Positions 1 through 7,543 of a DNA stretch of 64,000 nucleotides are shown here, piece after piece (the stretch's first letter is position 1; the number at the start of each line of letters is the position of its first letter). The DNA is taken from assembly GCA_963801715.1 (NCBI GenBank), contig CAWDGB010000018.1, positions 44,639-108,638 of the forward strand, written 5' to 3'. The translations under genes were made by a program, and so were the position numbers. This stretch comes from CAVVJA01 sp963801715. GTDB lineage: Bacteria; Actinomycetota; Actinomycetes; Mycobacteriales; Jatrophihabitantaceae. The notes beneath the pieces are model-generated. The model saw only the letters and a list, made by a program, of their open reading frames with translations, was not told the DNA's origin and did no database searches.

Positions 1-341
1 CCGGTGATCGTGTGCACCTCGAGCACCTCCGGGATCGTGTCCAGATGGCGCAGCACGGACGCGCCGTTGCCTTGCCGGATCTCGAGGGTGGCGAACGCGG
101 TCACGTGATAGCCGAGCGCATCCGGATCGATCTGCGGGGCGAAGCTCGCGATGACTCCGCGGGCGACGAGCCGATCCAGTCGAGCTTGGGCGGTGGCGCG
201 CGCGACGCCGAGCCGACGAGACATCTCGAGCACGCCCATGCGTGGATCGGTGGTCAGTTCACGCAGCAGTCGGGCGTCGAGCGAGTCGATCGTCTCACGA
301 CTGCCCGCCCCACCGCGCGCGTTCGCCACTCGCTCGCTCAT
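1..341 (-). CDS. Lrp/AsnC-family transcriptional regulator (partial, C-terminus outside window)
   Basis: The minus strand from an ATG at 341 encodes an N-terminal winged-helix domain of Lrp/AsnC type: a 'DSLDARLLRELTTDPRM' opening, the helix-turn-helix around 'LEMSRRLGVARATAQARLDRL', then 'GVIASFAPQIDPDALGYHVTAFA', the start of the ligand-binding RAM/ACT domain. The reading frame leaves the window at position 1, so the C-terminal third is unseen. It starts 4 bp after the stop of the ABC permease at 346, so it is probably cotranscribed with the exporter and may control it or a nearby amino-acid gene. Effector and targets cannot be read from the sequence. Confidence 0.82.
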   Translation of the reverse strand, partial: MSERVANARGGAGSRETIDSLDARLLRELTTDPRMGVLEMSRRLGVARATAQARLDRLVARGVIASFAPQIDPDALGYHVTAFATLEIRQGNGASVLRHLDTIPEVLEVHTIT

Positions 342-345
342 GGAC

Positions 346-1182
346 TCAGCGAGACCTCCGGCGGAGCGAGCGAATGCACAACGGCACGAACACCAGCAAG
401 ATCCCGAAGAACCATGCCGTAGCCTGCAGCAACTGCCCGCCGAGAGCGGGCACCCCGAACTGCGCGCAGAGGGAATCCGACAGGTAGAAGCGGCGCACGC
501 TGTTGACCAACACGGTCACCGGGTTGATGTTCGCGAAGCCCTGAAGCCAGGTCGGCATGCTGTCGGTGCGAACGAAGGCCGAACTTGCGAACGTCAAGGG
601 GAACAGCCAGATGAAGCCGCCTGACTGCGCCGCCTCGACCGTCTTAACGGTGAGGCCGATGAGGATGCCGATCCAGCTGAAGGCGAACGTGAACGCAAGC
701 ATGATGAATGTGCCGGCAATGGCGCCCCAAAATCCGCCGCTGAAGCGGAAACCGGTGAGGATGCCGACGCCCAGCATGATCAGGAAGATCAGCGTGGCCC
801 GGATGAGATCGGAAATCGCCCGCCCCAGCAACATCGAAGCTCGAGACATGGGCAGTGACCGGAAGCGGTCGAACAGGCCCTTCTGCACGTCGTCGGCCAT
901 CCCGATTCCGGTCGCCGCGCCGTTGAACAGCAACGTCTGCACGAAGATCCCGGGCATCAAGTAGTCGACGTAGTCCGCTTGGGAACCGCCGACATCGATG
1001 GAGCCACCGAACACATATCGGAACAACAGCACGAACAACACCGGCTGCACGATGGAGAAGACGAGCAGGTCAGGCACGCGGACGATCTGCTTGATCAGGC
1101 GGATCGTCATCACCCACGAGTCGCCGAAGATCGTGCCGCGTCGCGCCGCGCGCTCGCGGACGGCAGCCTGCACGGTAGTCAT
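346..1182 (-). CDS. ABC-2 type transport permease, DrrB family
   Basis: A 278-residue integral membrane protein of the ABC-2 (DrrB/daunorubicin-resistance) family. A cytoplasmic N-terminus is followed by about six hydrophobic segments; the first lies near residues 40-60 ('LLVFSIVQPVLFVLLF'). The family-typical stretch 'GLFDRFRSLPMSRASMLLGR' lies at roughly 120-140 and the last helix is near 250-270. It forms the membrane channel for the ATPase encoded immediately upstream, with an ATGA stop-start overlap at 1179-1182. Such pairs export hydrophobic drugs or lipids; the substrate here is unknown. Confidence 0.88.
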   Translation of the reverse strand: MTTVQAAVRERAARRGTIFGDSWVMTIRLIKQIVRVPDLLVFSIVQPVLFVLLFRYVFGGSIDVGGSQADYVDYLMPGIFVQTLLFNGAATGIGMADDVQKGLFDRFRSLPMSRASMLLGRAISDLIRATLIFLIMLGVGILTGFRFSGGFWGAIAGTFIMLAFTFAFSWIGILIGLTVKTVEAAQSGGFIWLFPLTFASSAFVRTDSMPTWLQGFANINPVTVLVNSVRRFYLSDSLCAQFGVPALGGQLLQATAWFFGILLVFVPLCIRSLRRRSR

Positions 1183-2162
1183 CGGTCGGTCGCTCCGTCG
1201 TCCTCGGTTGGCGGATTATCCACGCGCTCGGCCGCGTGGCCGGTGAGGCGGAGGAATACGTCGTCCAGGGTGGGGCGACGCAGGCCGAGGTCGGCGATTC
1301 GCACGCCCGCAGCATCGAGGTCGCGCACGACCTCGGCAAACACCCCCGCGCCTTCCGTGACCGGAACGCAGATCGTCAGCTCTTCCAGGGTCGGCTCCGT
1401 GCCGTCGCCGACCTTCCGCATGATCTCTACCGCACGGCCCACCTCCCCGGCGGACTCGACGACCAGCACGAGGCGAGTGCCGCCCACCTGAGCCTTGAGG
1501 TCGTTCGACGTTCCCTCGGCTATGACACGTCCAGCGTCGATGACCGCGATCGAGTCAGCCAATCGGTCGGCTTCCTCGAGGTACTGGGTGGTCAGCAACA
1601 TCGTCGTGCCGTCCCGAACGAGATCCTCGATCACCTGCCACATGCCCAGGCGGCTGCGCGGATCCAGACCGGTCGTCGGCTCGTCCAGAAAGAGCACGGG
1701 TGGCCGGGCGATCAGCGACGCCGCGATGTCCAACCGGCGACGCATGCCTCCCGAATACGTCTTGGCCAACCGACCAGCGGCGTCGGTGAGGTCGAAGCGC
1801 TCGAGCAGCTCGTCCGCCCGTCGCTTGGCCTCCGCCCGGCTGAGGTGGTACAGCCGGCCGAACATGATCAGGTTCTCCCGGCCGGTGAGGTAGTCGTCGA
1901 GTGCGGCGAACTGGCCGGTGAGACCCATGAGCCGCCGCGCCTTGGTCGGATCTGCGACGACGTCCACACCGGCCACGAAGGCCCGGCCGGCATCAGGAAT
2001 CAGCAACGTCGTCAATACCCGCACCGCGGTCGTCTTCCCGGCGCCGTTCGGACCCAGCAGGCCGAGAATCGTGCCATGCGGCACGGTGAGGTCGAGCCCG
2101 TCGAGAGCCTTGGTCGAGCCGAAGGACTTACGCAAGCCCTCGGCCTGAACCGCAACATCCAT
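1179..2162 (-). CDS. ABC exporter ATPase, DrrA family
   Basis: I place the start at the ATG at 2162 ('MDVAVQAEGLRKSFG'), giving 327 residues, because the longer frame to 2306 adds an unconserved arginine-rich leader. Walker A 'GPNGAGKTT', signature 'YSGGMRRRLDIA', Walker B 'PVLFLDEPTTGLD' and an H-loop replaced by 'LLTTQYLEEAD' (Q in place of His) are present; that Q-loop-like variant is common in DrrA proteins. The C-terminal 80 residues form the DrrA-type extension. It energises the permease at 346-1182 and overlaps it by 4 bp, so the two are translationally coupled. It is transcribed divergently from the AAA ATPase gene at 2285. Confidence 0.9.
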   Translation of the reverse strand: MDVAVQAEGLRKSFGSTKALDGLDLTVPHGTILGLLGPNGAGKTTAVRVLTTLLIPDAGRAFVAGVDVVADPTKARRLMGLTGQFAALDDYLTGRENLIMFGRLYHLSRAEAKRRADELLERFDLTDAAGRLAKTYSGGMRRRLDIAASLIARPPVLFLDEPTTGLDPRSRLGMWQVIEDLVRDGTTMLLTTQYLEEADRLADSIAVIDAGRVIAEGTSNDLKAQVGGTRLVLVVESAGEVGRAVEIMRKVGDGTEPTLEELTICVPVTEGAGVFAEVVRDLDAAGVRIADLGLRRPTLDDVFLRLTGHAAERVDNPPTEDDGATDR

Positions 2163-2284
2163 GGCCAAACGGTATAGGCGTACGAGGGCACCCGTCGCGG
2201 GGATTTCTCTCCTCATAGCGAACGCGCAGCGCGATGGGTTTCGGCCGCTAGCCGGATCGGTCGTTCGGGACGTAGCGTCGAAAT

Positions 2285-3731
2285 GTGACTTCTCCCGTTC
2301 TGCCACCCGAGCTGCTCGCCGTCGCTACGTTGGGCGAGCTGCGCGCGACCGGCCACGTGCACCGCTCCGTGAAGGCGGAGATCCGGCAGAACCTCATTGA
2401 TCGGCTCGCGGCGAGCGAACCCTCCCTGCCGGGCATCGTTGGCTTCGACGACACCGTCACCCCGGAATTAGAGCGCGCATTGCTCGCAGGGCCACGACCT
2501 CGTGTTGCTTGGTGAACGAGGACAGGGCAAGACCCGAGTAATCCGCACACTCGTCGGGTTGCTGGACGAATGGACACCGATCATCGCCGGATGCGAGATC
2601 AACGACCATCCCTACTGGCCGGTCTGTGGTCGGTGCCGGTCACTCGTCGGGGAACTCGGCGACGCGGCGCCCGTGAGCTGGCGGCATCGCAGCGAGCGCT
2701 ACGGGGAAAAGCTGGCGACGCCGGACACGTCGGTCGGAGATCTCATCGGAGACATCGACCCGATCAAGGTGGCCGAAGGACGGATGCTGGGCGACCCCGA
2801 GACGGTCCACTACGGCCTCGTGCCGCGTACCAACCGTGGCATCTTCGCCGTGAACGAACTGCCCGATCTGGCCGAACGCATCCAAGTCGCGCTGTTGAAC
2901 GTACTCGAGGAGCGCGACATCCAAGTGCGTGGTTACCAGCTGCGCCTGCCGCTGGACCTGCTCATGGTGGTGAGCGCCAACCCGGAGGACTACACCAACC
3001 GCGGCCGGATCATCACGCCACTCAAGGACCGCTTCGGGGCCGAAGTGCGGACGCACTATCCGCTGACTCTCGACGACGAACTTGCTCTCGTGGCGCAGGA
3101 GGCGGCCGTTGTCTGGGACGACGCGAGCCACTCCGCGCCGCTCGTTCCGCAGCACTTGCTCGAAGTGATTGGGCGGTTTGCTCGGGCGGTCCGCGACGCG
3201 CCGCAAGTCGATCAACGTTCCGGCGTCTCCGCCCGGTTTGCCATCGCGGGGGTGGAGACGGTCGCCGCTTCCGCTGTGCGCCGCGCGGCCATCGCCGGAG
3301 AGGCAGTCGCCGTAGCCCGCGTATGTGACCTGCCGGCGGTGATCCCCGCGTCACGCGGGAAGGTCGAGTTCGACGACGCCGACGAAGGCCGGGAGTTCGA
3401 GGTGCTCGATCACCTGCTCCGCCGCGCGCTTGCCGAGACCTACCGAGCCCGGCTGGCCGGGCTGGACCTGCGGCCGCTTCAAGAGCGTTTCGACGGCGGC
3501 TTGCTCGTCGAGTCGGGTGACACCGTTTCGGCGGACTCTCTCCTCGAGCAGATCGGATCGGTACCGGGCTTGGCCGGCCTGCTGGAACGGCTGGAGCCGG
3601 GGGGCATCGGCGAAGGTCCCGCGGTCGTCGGGATCGCGGCCGCCGTGGTCGAGTTCGCCCTCGAGGGGTTGTACCTGAACAAGCGGCTCGCCAAGGAGAC
3701 CTCAGGTCACCGGACGGTCTACGGTGCCTAA
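2285..3731 (+). pseudogene. MoxR/Mg-chelatase subunit I-like AAA+ ATPase, interrupted by one +1 frameshift
   Basis: Two frames together make one protein of about 481 residues. The ATG at 2285 opens 'MTSPVLPPELLAVATLGELR' and runs to about residue 68; the rest continues from about 2492 in the next frame with Walker A 'GERGQGKT', Walker B region 'GIFAVNELPDLAERIQ', sensor 'VVSANPEDYTNRGRI' and arginine finger 'PLKDRFG'. The join is at a GGG run (2489-2491): dropping one G reads 'LLAGHDLVLLGERGQGKT'. Total length is a multiple of three plus one. The fold is that of ChlI/MoxR ATPases that remodel targets with a VWA partner, which follows at 3840. The frameshift could be a sequencing error, since everything else is conserved. 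Confidence 0.8.
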
Positions 3732-3839
3732 CCGCCCAGTTCGTATTCGTGGTCTTGGACAGGGGCGCTCGAATGCCCTCTGGCGCCGGTATCTCCAAGA
3801 TCATCAAACGAGCCGGCCCTGGCGCGAAGAGGCAATGTA

Positions 3840-5807
3840 ATGAGCGGGGTCCGGTACGGCGCGTGGCACGGCGGCCCTGACCCGTTGGAGCCGCCCTACG
3901 ACATCCGCCAAGCACTCGACGACATCGGCGACGACGTGCTGGCCGGCATGTCACCACGCAGTGCGCTGAACCGGCTTATGCGGCTCGGCCCCGGCGGCCG
4001 AAACGGGCTCGACGCGTTGCGGCAGGCCGCGCGCAACCGCGCCCGCGAGCTGCGCCGCGACCACCGGCTGGACGGCACGCTCGACCAAGTGCGTGAGCTG
4101 CTCGACGCTGCGGTGGCCGAGGAGCGGACGGCGCTCTTCCCGGATCCGGACGACAGCGCCCGAATGGCCGAAGCCGAACTCGACGCCCTGCCGAAGGACA
4201 CCTCACGGGCGGTGCGGGCCCTGGCCGACTACCAATGGCGTTCGCCGGAGGCGCGGGAGAAGTACCAGCAGATCCAGGACCTGCTGCGCAGCGAAGTGCT
4301 GGACGCCCAGTTCGCCGGACTGCGCGACGCCATGCAGTCGGCCACTCCAGCGGATCTTGCTCGGGTCCGGGAGATGATGCACGCGCTCAACGACATGCTC
4401 GACGCTGACGCGCGGGGTGAGCACACGCAGGAACAGTTCGAGGACTTCATGCGCGAGTACGGGTCGTTCTTTCCGGACAATCCCCGCAATCTCGAGGAGC
4501 TGGTGGACTCCTTGGCCCGGCGGGCGGCCGCGGCGCAACGTCTCTTGGACTCGCTGACCCCGGAGCAGCGCGCAGAACTCGCTGGGCTGATGGACCAGGC
4601 GCTCCGCGACGCCGGCCTGGCCGAGGAGATGGGCCGGCTGCAAACGTCGCTGCGCGCGGCCCGCCCAGATCTGCCCTGGGGTGGTGGCGAGCGGATGAGC
4701 GGCGACCAACCGATGGGTTATGCGGACGCCACCGGGGCGCTCGCGGAGCTGGCCGACCTCGACGAACTCACCGAGCTGTCGTTGCAGGACTACCCCGGGG
4801 CAAGCCTCGCCGACATCGACGAGGACATGGTCGAGCGCGCATTGGGGCGATCGGCCGCGGATCAACTCGCCGCGCTGCGGCGCATCGAGCGGGAACTGCA
4901 GGATCAGGGCTACCTGCAACGCACGAGCAAGGGCCTGCAGCTGACCCCGCGCGCGATGCGCCGGCTCGGGACGACCGCCTTGCGACGCGTCTTCGCCCAA
5001 CTCGACTCGCGGGGCCGAGGGAGCCACGACGTTCGCGACGCCGGCGCCGCCGGCGAGATCACGGGCGCAAGTCGCGAATGGCAGTTCGGCGACGAGCAGC
5101 CGTTCGACGTCGTCCGCACCGTTCGCAACGCGGTGCTGCGGACCGCAGCCGACGTTCGGGACGACAGCCGGATCCACGTGGGAGCCGAAGACTTCGAAGT
5201 CGTCGAGACCGAGCGTCGCAGCTGCGCCGCGGTCGCACTGCTGGTCGACATGTCCTACTCGATGGAGCTGCGCGGCACGTGGGGTGAGGCGAAGACGACC
5301 GCGATGGCACTGCATGCACTCGTCACGACCAAGTACCCGCAGGATGCCATCGAGATCATCGGGTTCAGCGACTATGCCCGGGTCATGTCACCGCGAGGAC
5401 TCATCGACCACGACTGGGATCGGGTCCAGGGCACCAACCTGCAGCACGCCCTGATGCTGGCCCGCCGACACATCGATAAACACCGCTCCGCCGAGCCGGT
5501 GATCATGGTGATCACCGATGGCGAGCCGACTGCGCACATCGCCGCGGACGGATTCGCCGACTTCGCGTGGCCGCCGACTCGGGAAACCATCGCCGCCACA
5601 CTGGCTGAGGTCGAGCGGTGCACACGACGCGGAGCAGTGATCAACGTCTTCATGCTCGACGACGAGCCGCGACTGGTCGCCTTCATGCACGAGCTCGGGC
5701 GGCGCAACGGCGGGCGGGTGCTCATGCCGTCACGCGGACGGCTCGGTGAGTACGTCGTGTCGGACTACCTGCGGGCCCGGCGCGGGCGTCGCCGCCGCGC
5801 GAGCTGA
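3840..5807 (+). CDS. VWA domain-containing protein, partner of the upstream AAA+ ATPase
   Basis: A 655-residue cytoplasmic protein with no signal peptide. Residues 1-440 are helical and charged, with no recognised enzyme motif. Residues about 460-640 form a von Willebrand A domain: the MIDAS motif 'DMSYS' near 469, the conserved Thr in 'GTNLQHAL' near 530 and 'ITDGEPT' near 560. Mg-chelatase ChlI/ChlD and MoxR/VWA pairs work together, the ATPase remodelling a target that the metal-dependent VWA protein presents. The 100-bp gap from the ATPase gene has no other convincing reading frame. The target is unknown; no chlorophyll or cobalamin genes are nearby, so metal chelation is only one option. 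Confidence 0.88.
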   Translation: MSGVRYGAWHGGPDPLEPPYDIRQALDDIGDDVLAGMSPRSALNRLMRLGPGGRNGLDALRQAARNRARELRRDHRLDGTLDQVRELLDAAVAEERTALFPDPDDSARMAEAELDALPKDTSRAVRALADYQWRSPEAREKYQQIQDLLRSEVLDAQFAGLRDAMQSATPADLARVREMMHALNDMLDADARGEHTQEQFEDFMREYGSFFPDNPRNLEELVDSLARRAAAAQRLLDSLTPEQRAELAGLMDQALRDAGLAEEMGRLQTSLRAARPDLPWGGGERMSGDQPMGYADATGALAELADLDELTELSLQDYPGASLADIDEDMVERALGRSAADQLAALRRIERELQDQGYLQRTSKGLQLTPRAMRRLGTTALRRVFAQLDSRGRGSHDVRDAGAAGEITGASREWQFGDEQPFDVVRTVRNAVLRTAADVRDDSRIHVGAEDFEVVETERRSCAAVALLVDMSYSMELRGTWGEAKTTAMALHALVTTKYPQDAIEIIGFSDYARVMSPRGLIDHDWDRVQGTNLQHALMLARRHIDKHRSAEPVIMVITDGEPTAHIAADGFADFAWPPTRETIAATLAEVERCTRRGAVINVFMLDDEPRLVAFMHELGRRNGGRVLMPSRGRLGEYVVSDYLRARRGRRRRAS

Positions 5808-5817
5808 GAACGATCTC

Positions 5818-6261
5818 GTGGGGCTCTTCGTCGAGGTGGTCGATCCGGCTCGGACACGGGCGCTCCGGCGCGCAGTGCTGCGGCCGGCCCTCCGTCCGGA
5901 GGATCCGTTGCCCGGTGATGACATCCCCGATGCCGTGCACATCGGCGCCTTGGACGACTTCCACGTGGTGCTCGGAACGTGCTTCGTGTATCCGACCCCG
6001 TTCCCGTGGCCAGTTGCGCTGCCTACGCCGCAGTGGCGGCTGCGCGCAATGGCGACGGCGGCCGACCGGCGCGGTCAGGGTATCGGCCGAGCCATTCTGC
6101 AGGGGGCACACGACTACGTCGTCGGAGCAGGCGGGCGATCGCTGTGGTGCCAGGCCCGGGAAACTGCGGTTGGCTTCTATGCCGCCAACGGATGGCGCGC
6201 GGCGGGTGACCCATTCGTCGCGAACGGCCTGCCCCATCGCGCGATGTGGACCGCACTCTGA
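5818..6261 (+). CDS. GNAT-family N-acetyltransferase
   Basis: A 147-residue GNAT-fold protein. The acetyl-CoA-binding motif is seen as 'ATAADRRGQGIGRAILQGA' (R-x-x-G-x-G), followed by 'LWCQARETAVGFYAANGWRA', the usual last strand-helix of the fold. I chose the GTG at 5818, 10 bp after the VWA stop; an in-frame GTG at 5746 would overlap the VWA gene and add unconserved residues. No strong ribosome binding site decides it. The substrate is not predictable. Confidence 0.78.
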   Translation: MGLFVEVVDPARTRALRRAVLRPALRPEDPLPGDDIPDAVHIGALDDFHVVLGTCFVYPTPFPWPVALPTPQWRLRAMATAADRRGQGIGRAILQGAHDYVVGAGGRSLWCQARETAVGFYAANGWRAAGDPFVANGLPHRAMWTAL

Positions 6262-6272
6262 GCTCAACCTGG

Positions 6273-6300
6273 GGAACGTCCGAGCACCACCACCTCGTCT
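6273..6300 (+). promoter_or_regulatory. Candidate ECF-sigma promoter in front of the sigma factor gene
   Basis: GGAAC at 6273-6277, an 18-bp spacer and CGTCT at 6296-6300 match the general actinobacterial ECF promoter form (GGAAC/T, 16-18 bp, CGTY). It lies about 20 bp before the GTG at 6321 with a GGAGG ribosome site at 6311-6315 between them, as expected for an autoregulated ECF operon with a short leader. Not tested; similar strings occur by chance in GC-rich DNA. Confidence 0.5.
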
Positions 6301-6320
6301 AGGACCGTGAGGAGGTGTGA

Positions 6321-6797
6321 GTGGCTGACGATGCCGCGTTTCGGACGTTCGTCGACACGCATGGTTCGACGCTGCTGCAGGCCGCCCGCCTCCTGACCGG
6401 CGACCATCATCGTGGCGAGGATCTGGTGCAGACGGCGTTGACGAAGCTGTACCTGAAGTGGGACACAGTGACCGATCCGCTCGCTTACGCCCGACGGATC
6501 CTCGTCACCAGTCACATCGACACGACGCGCAGGCGATGGTGGGGCGAACGGCCGTCGGACGTGCTGCCTGACGAAAGCCGGCCCGACGCCGCGTTTGCGG
6601 CGAGCGAGGAACGTGACGAGATACGTCGGCTGCTGCGCGAGTTGAACGCGCGCGAGCGCGCAGCGATCGTCCTGCGCTACTACTGCGATCTCTCCGAGGA
6701 GGAGACGGCCGCCACGCTTGGCGTCGCGGTCGGCACGATCAAGAGCACATGTGCCCGAGCCCTGGCCCGGCTACGGGTCGAAAGCGGTGTGACATGA
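6321..6797 (+). CDS. RNA polymerase sigma-70 factor, ECF (SigE) family
   Basis: A 158-residue group 4 sigma factor with region 2 ('AARLLTGDHHRGEDLVQTALTK', the -10 recognition helices) and region 4 ('LNARERAAIVLRYYCDLSEE', then a helix-turn-helix 'TAATLGVAVGTIKSTCARAL'). Length and motifs match the short actinobacterial SigE-like family. The GTG start at 6321 is fixed by the GGAGG site 6 bp upstream. The next gene overlaps its stop as ATGA (6794-6797) and encodes a single-pass membrane protein, which may act as its anti-sigma factor. A candidate autoregulatory promoter lies at 6273-6300. Confidence 0.9.
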   Translation: MADDAAFRTFVDTHGSTLLQAARLLTGDHHRGEDLVQTALTKLYLKWDTVTDPLAYARRILVTSHIDTTRRRWWGERPSDVLPDESRPDAAFAASEERDEIRRLLRELNARERAAIVLRYYCDLSEEETAATLGVAVGTIKSTCARALARLRVESGVT

Positions 6798-7534
6798 GCC
6801 CTAACGAGGAGCAACTGCGAGCCGCTCTCCGGCAGGGCGAGGGGGAACAGCCGAGCGCCGACCTCGTCATCGCCTCCGCGCACGCCGCTCGACGATCGCG
6901 TCGTCGGATGGTCTGGGCGGTCGCCGGGAGCGTGGCGGTCGTGATCGCGATTGGCGGCGGCATCACTGCACTCACGTTGCGCTCCGGGAACAGCACGAGT
7001 GCTGGCTCTGCGGCCGGCGGCCCTCAGGCGGCGCCGTCACCGACGTCAGCGGGTGGCGCCGCCGCGCCAGCGGCGAGCCCGGGCACCGGGTCGCCACCCG
7101 CCGTCACCGGCGCCCTAGCCTGCCCCATCCCACCTGCGACCATCGCGATGCCGAGCGCCAGCAACGGGCGCCTCTTCCCGGATCGGATCACCGCCATCCG
7201 GATATGCCTCTACCAAGCGGGAACGCCGAAGTTCGCTGGGATGACTGAGGTCACCGGCACGGCCGCGGAGCAACTTGCCCGCCGGCTCGAGGACAGTCCG
7301 CTACCGGCCCCGAAAACCGCCTGCACGGCCGACCTCGGCCCGACCGTAGTGATCCTCGCAAGCACCGCGACCGCCAACGCACCAACCGTGGTCGGGAACC
7401 TGGGGGGCTGCGGCGAGATCACGAACGGGCAGGCGGCCCGCTTGGCCCGGGCCGTGCTGCAGGACGAAGCCCGCGTGATCCTGCAGAAGCCAGGCCCGCC
7501 GGGACTCAACTCGCACGGCCCGGGTCCGAGCTAG
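6794..7534 (+). CDS. Membrane-anchored protein, probable partner or anti-sigma-like regulator of the ECF sigma factor
   Basis: A 246-residue protein translationally coupled to the sigma gene (ATGA overlap). Residues 1-37 are a short cytoplasmic part ('MSPNEEQLRAALRQGEGEQP'), followed by a basic stop 'RRSRRR' and a single hydrophobic span near 39-61. An Ala/Pro/Ser/Gly-rich linker (about 65-110) leads to an extracytoplasmic domain with two or three cysteines. There is no zinc-binding HxxxCxxC motif, so it is not a ZAS anti-sigma factor. This sigma plus single-TM-protein layout is common in SigE-family operons. Function is inferred from position only. Confidence 0.65.
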   Translation: MSPNEEQLRAALRQGEGEQPSADLVIASAHAARRSRRRMVWAVAGSVAVVIAIGGGITALTLRSGNSTSAGSAAGGPQAAPSPTSAGGAAAPAASPGTGSPPAVTGALACPIPPATIAMPSASNGRLFPDRITAIRICLYQAGTPKFAGMTEVTGTAAEQLARRLEDSPLPAPKTACTADLGPTVVILASTATANAPTVVGNLGGCGEITNGQAARLARAVLQDEARVILQKPGPPGLNSHGPGPS

Positions 7535-7543
7535 AGGCTCTCG

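Noticed and set aside
1236..2177. Plus-strand 313-codon frame over the DrrA-like ATPase
   Set aside because: The minus strand has complete Walker A, signature and Walker B motifs; the plus frame is a shadow with no family features.
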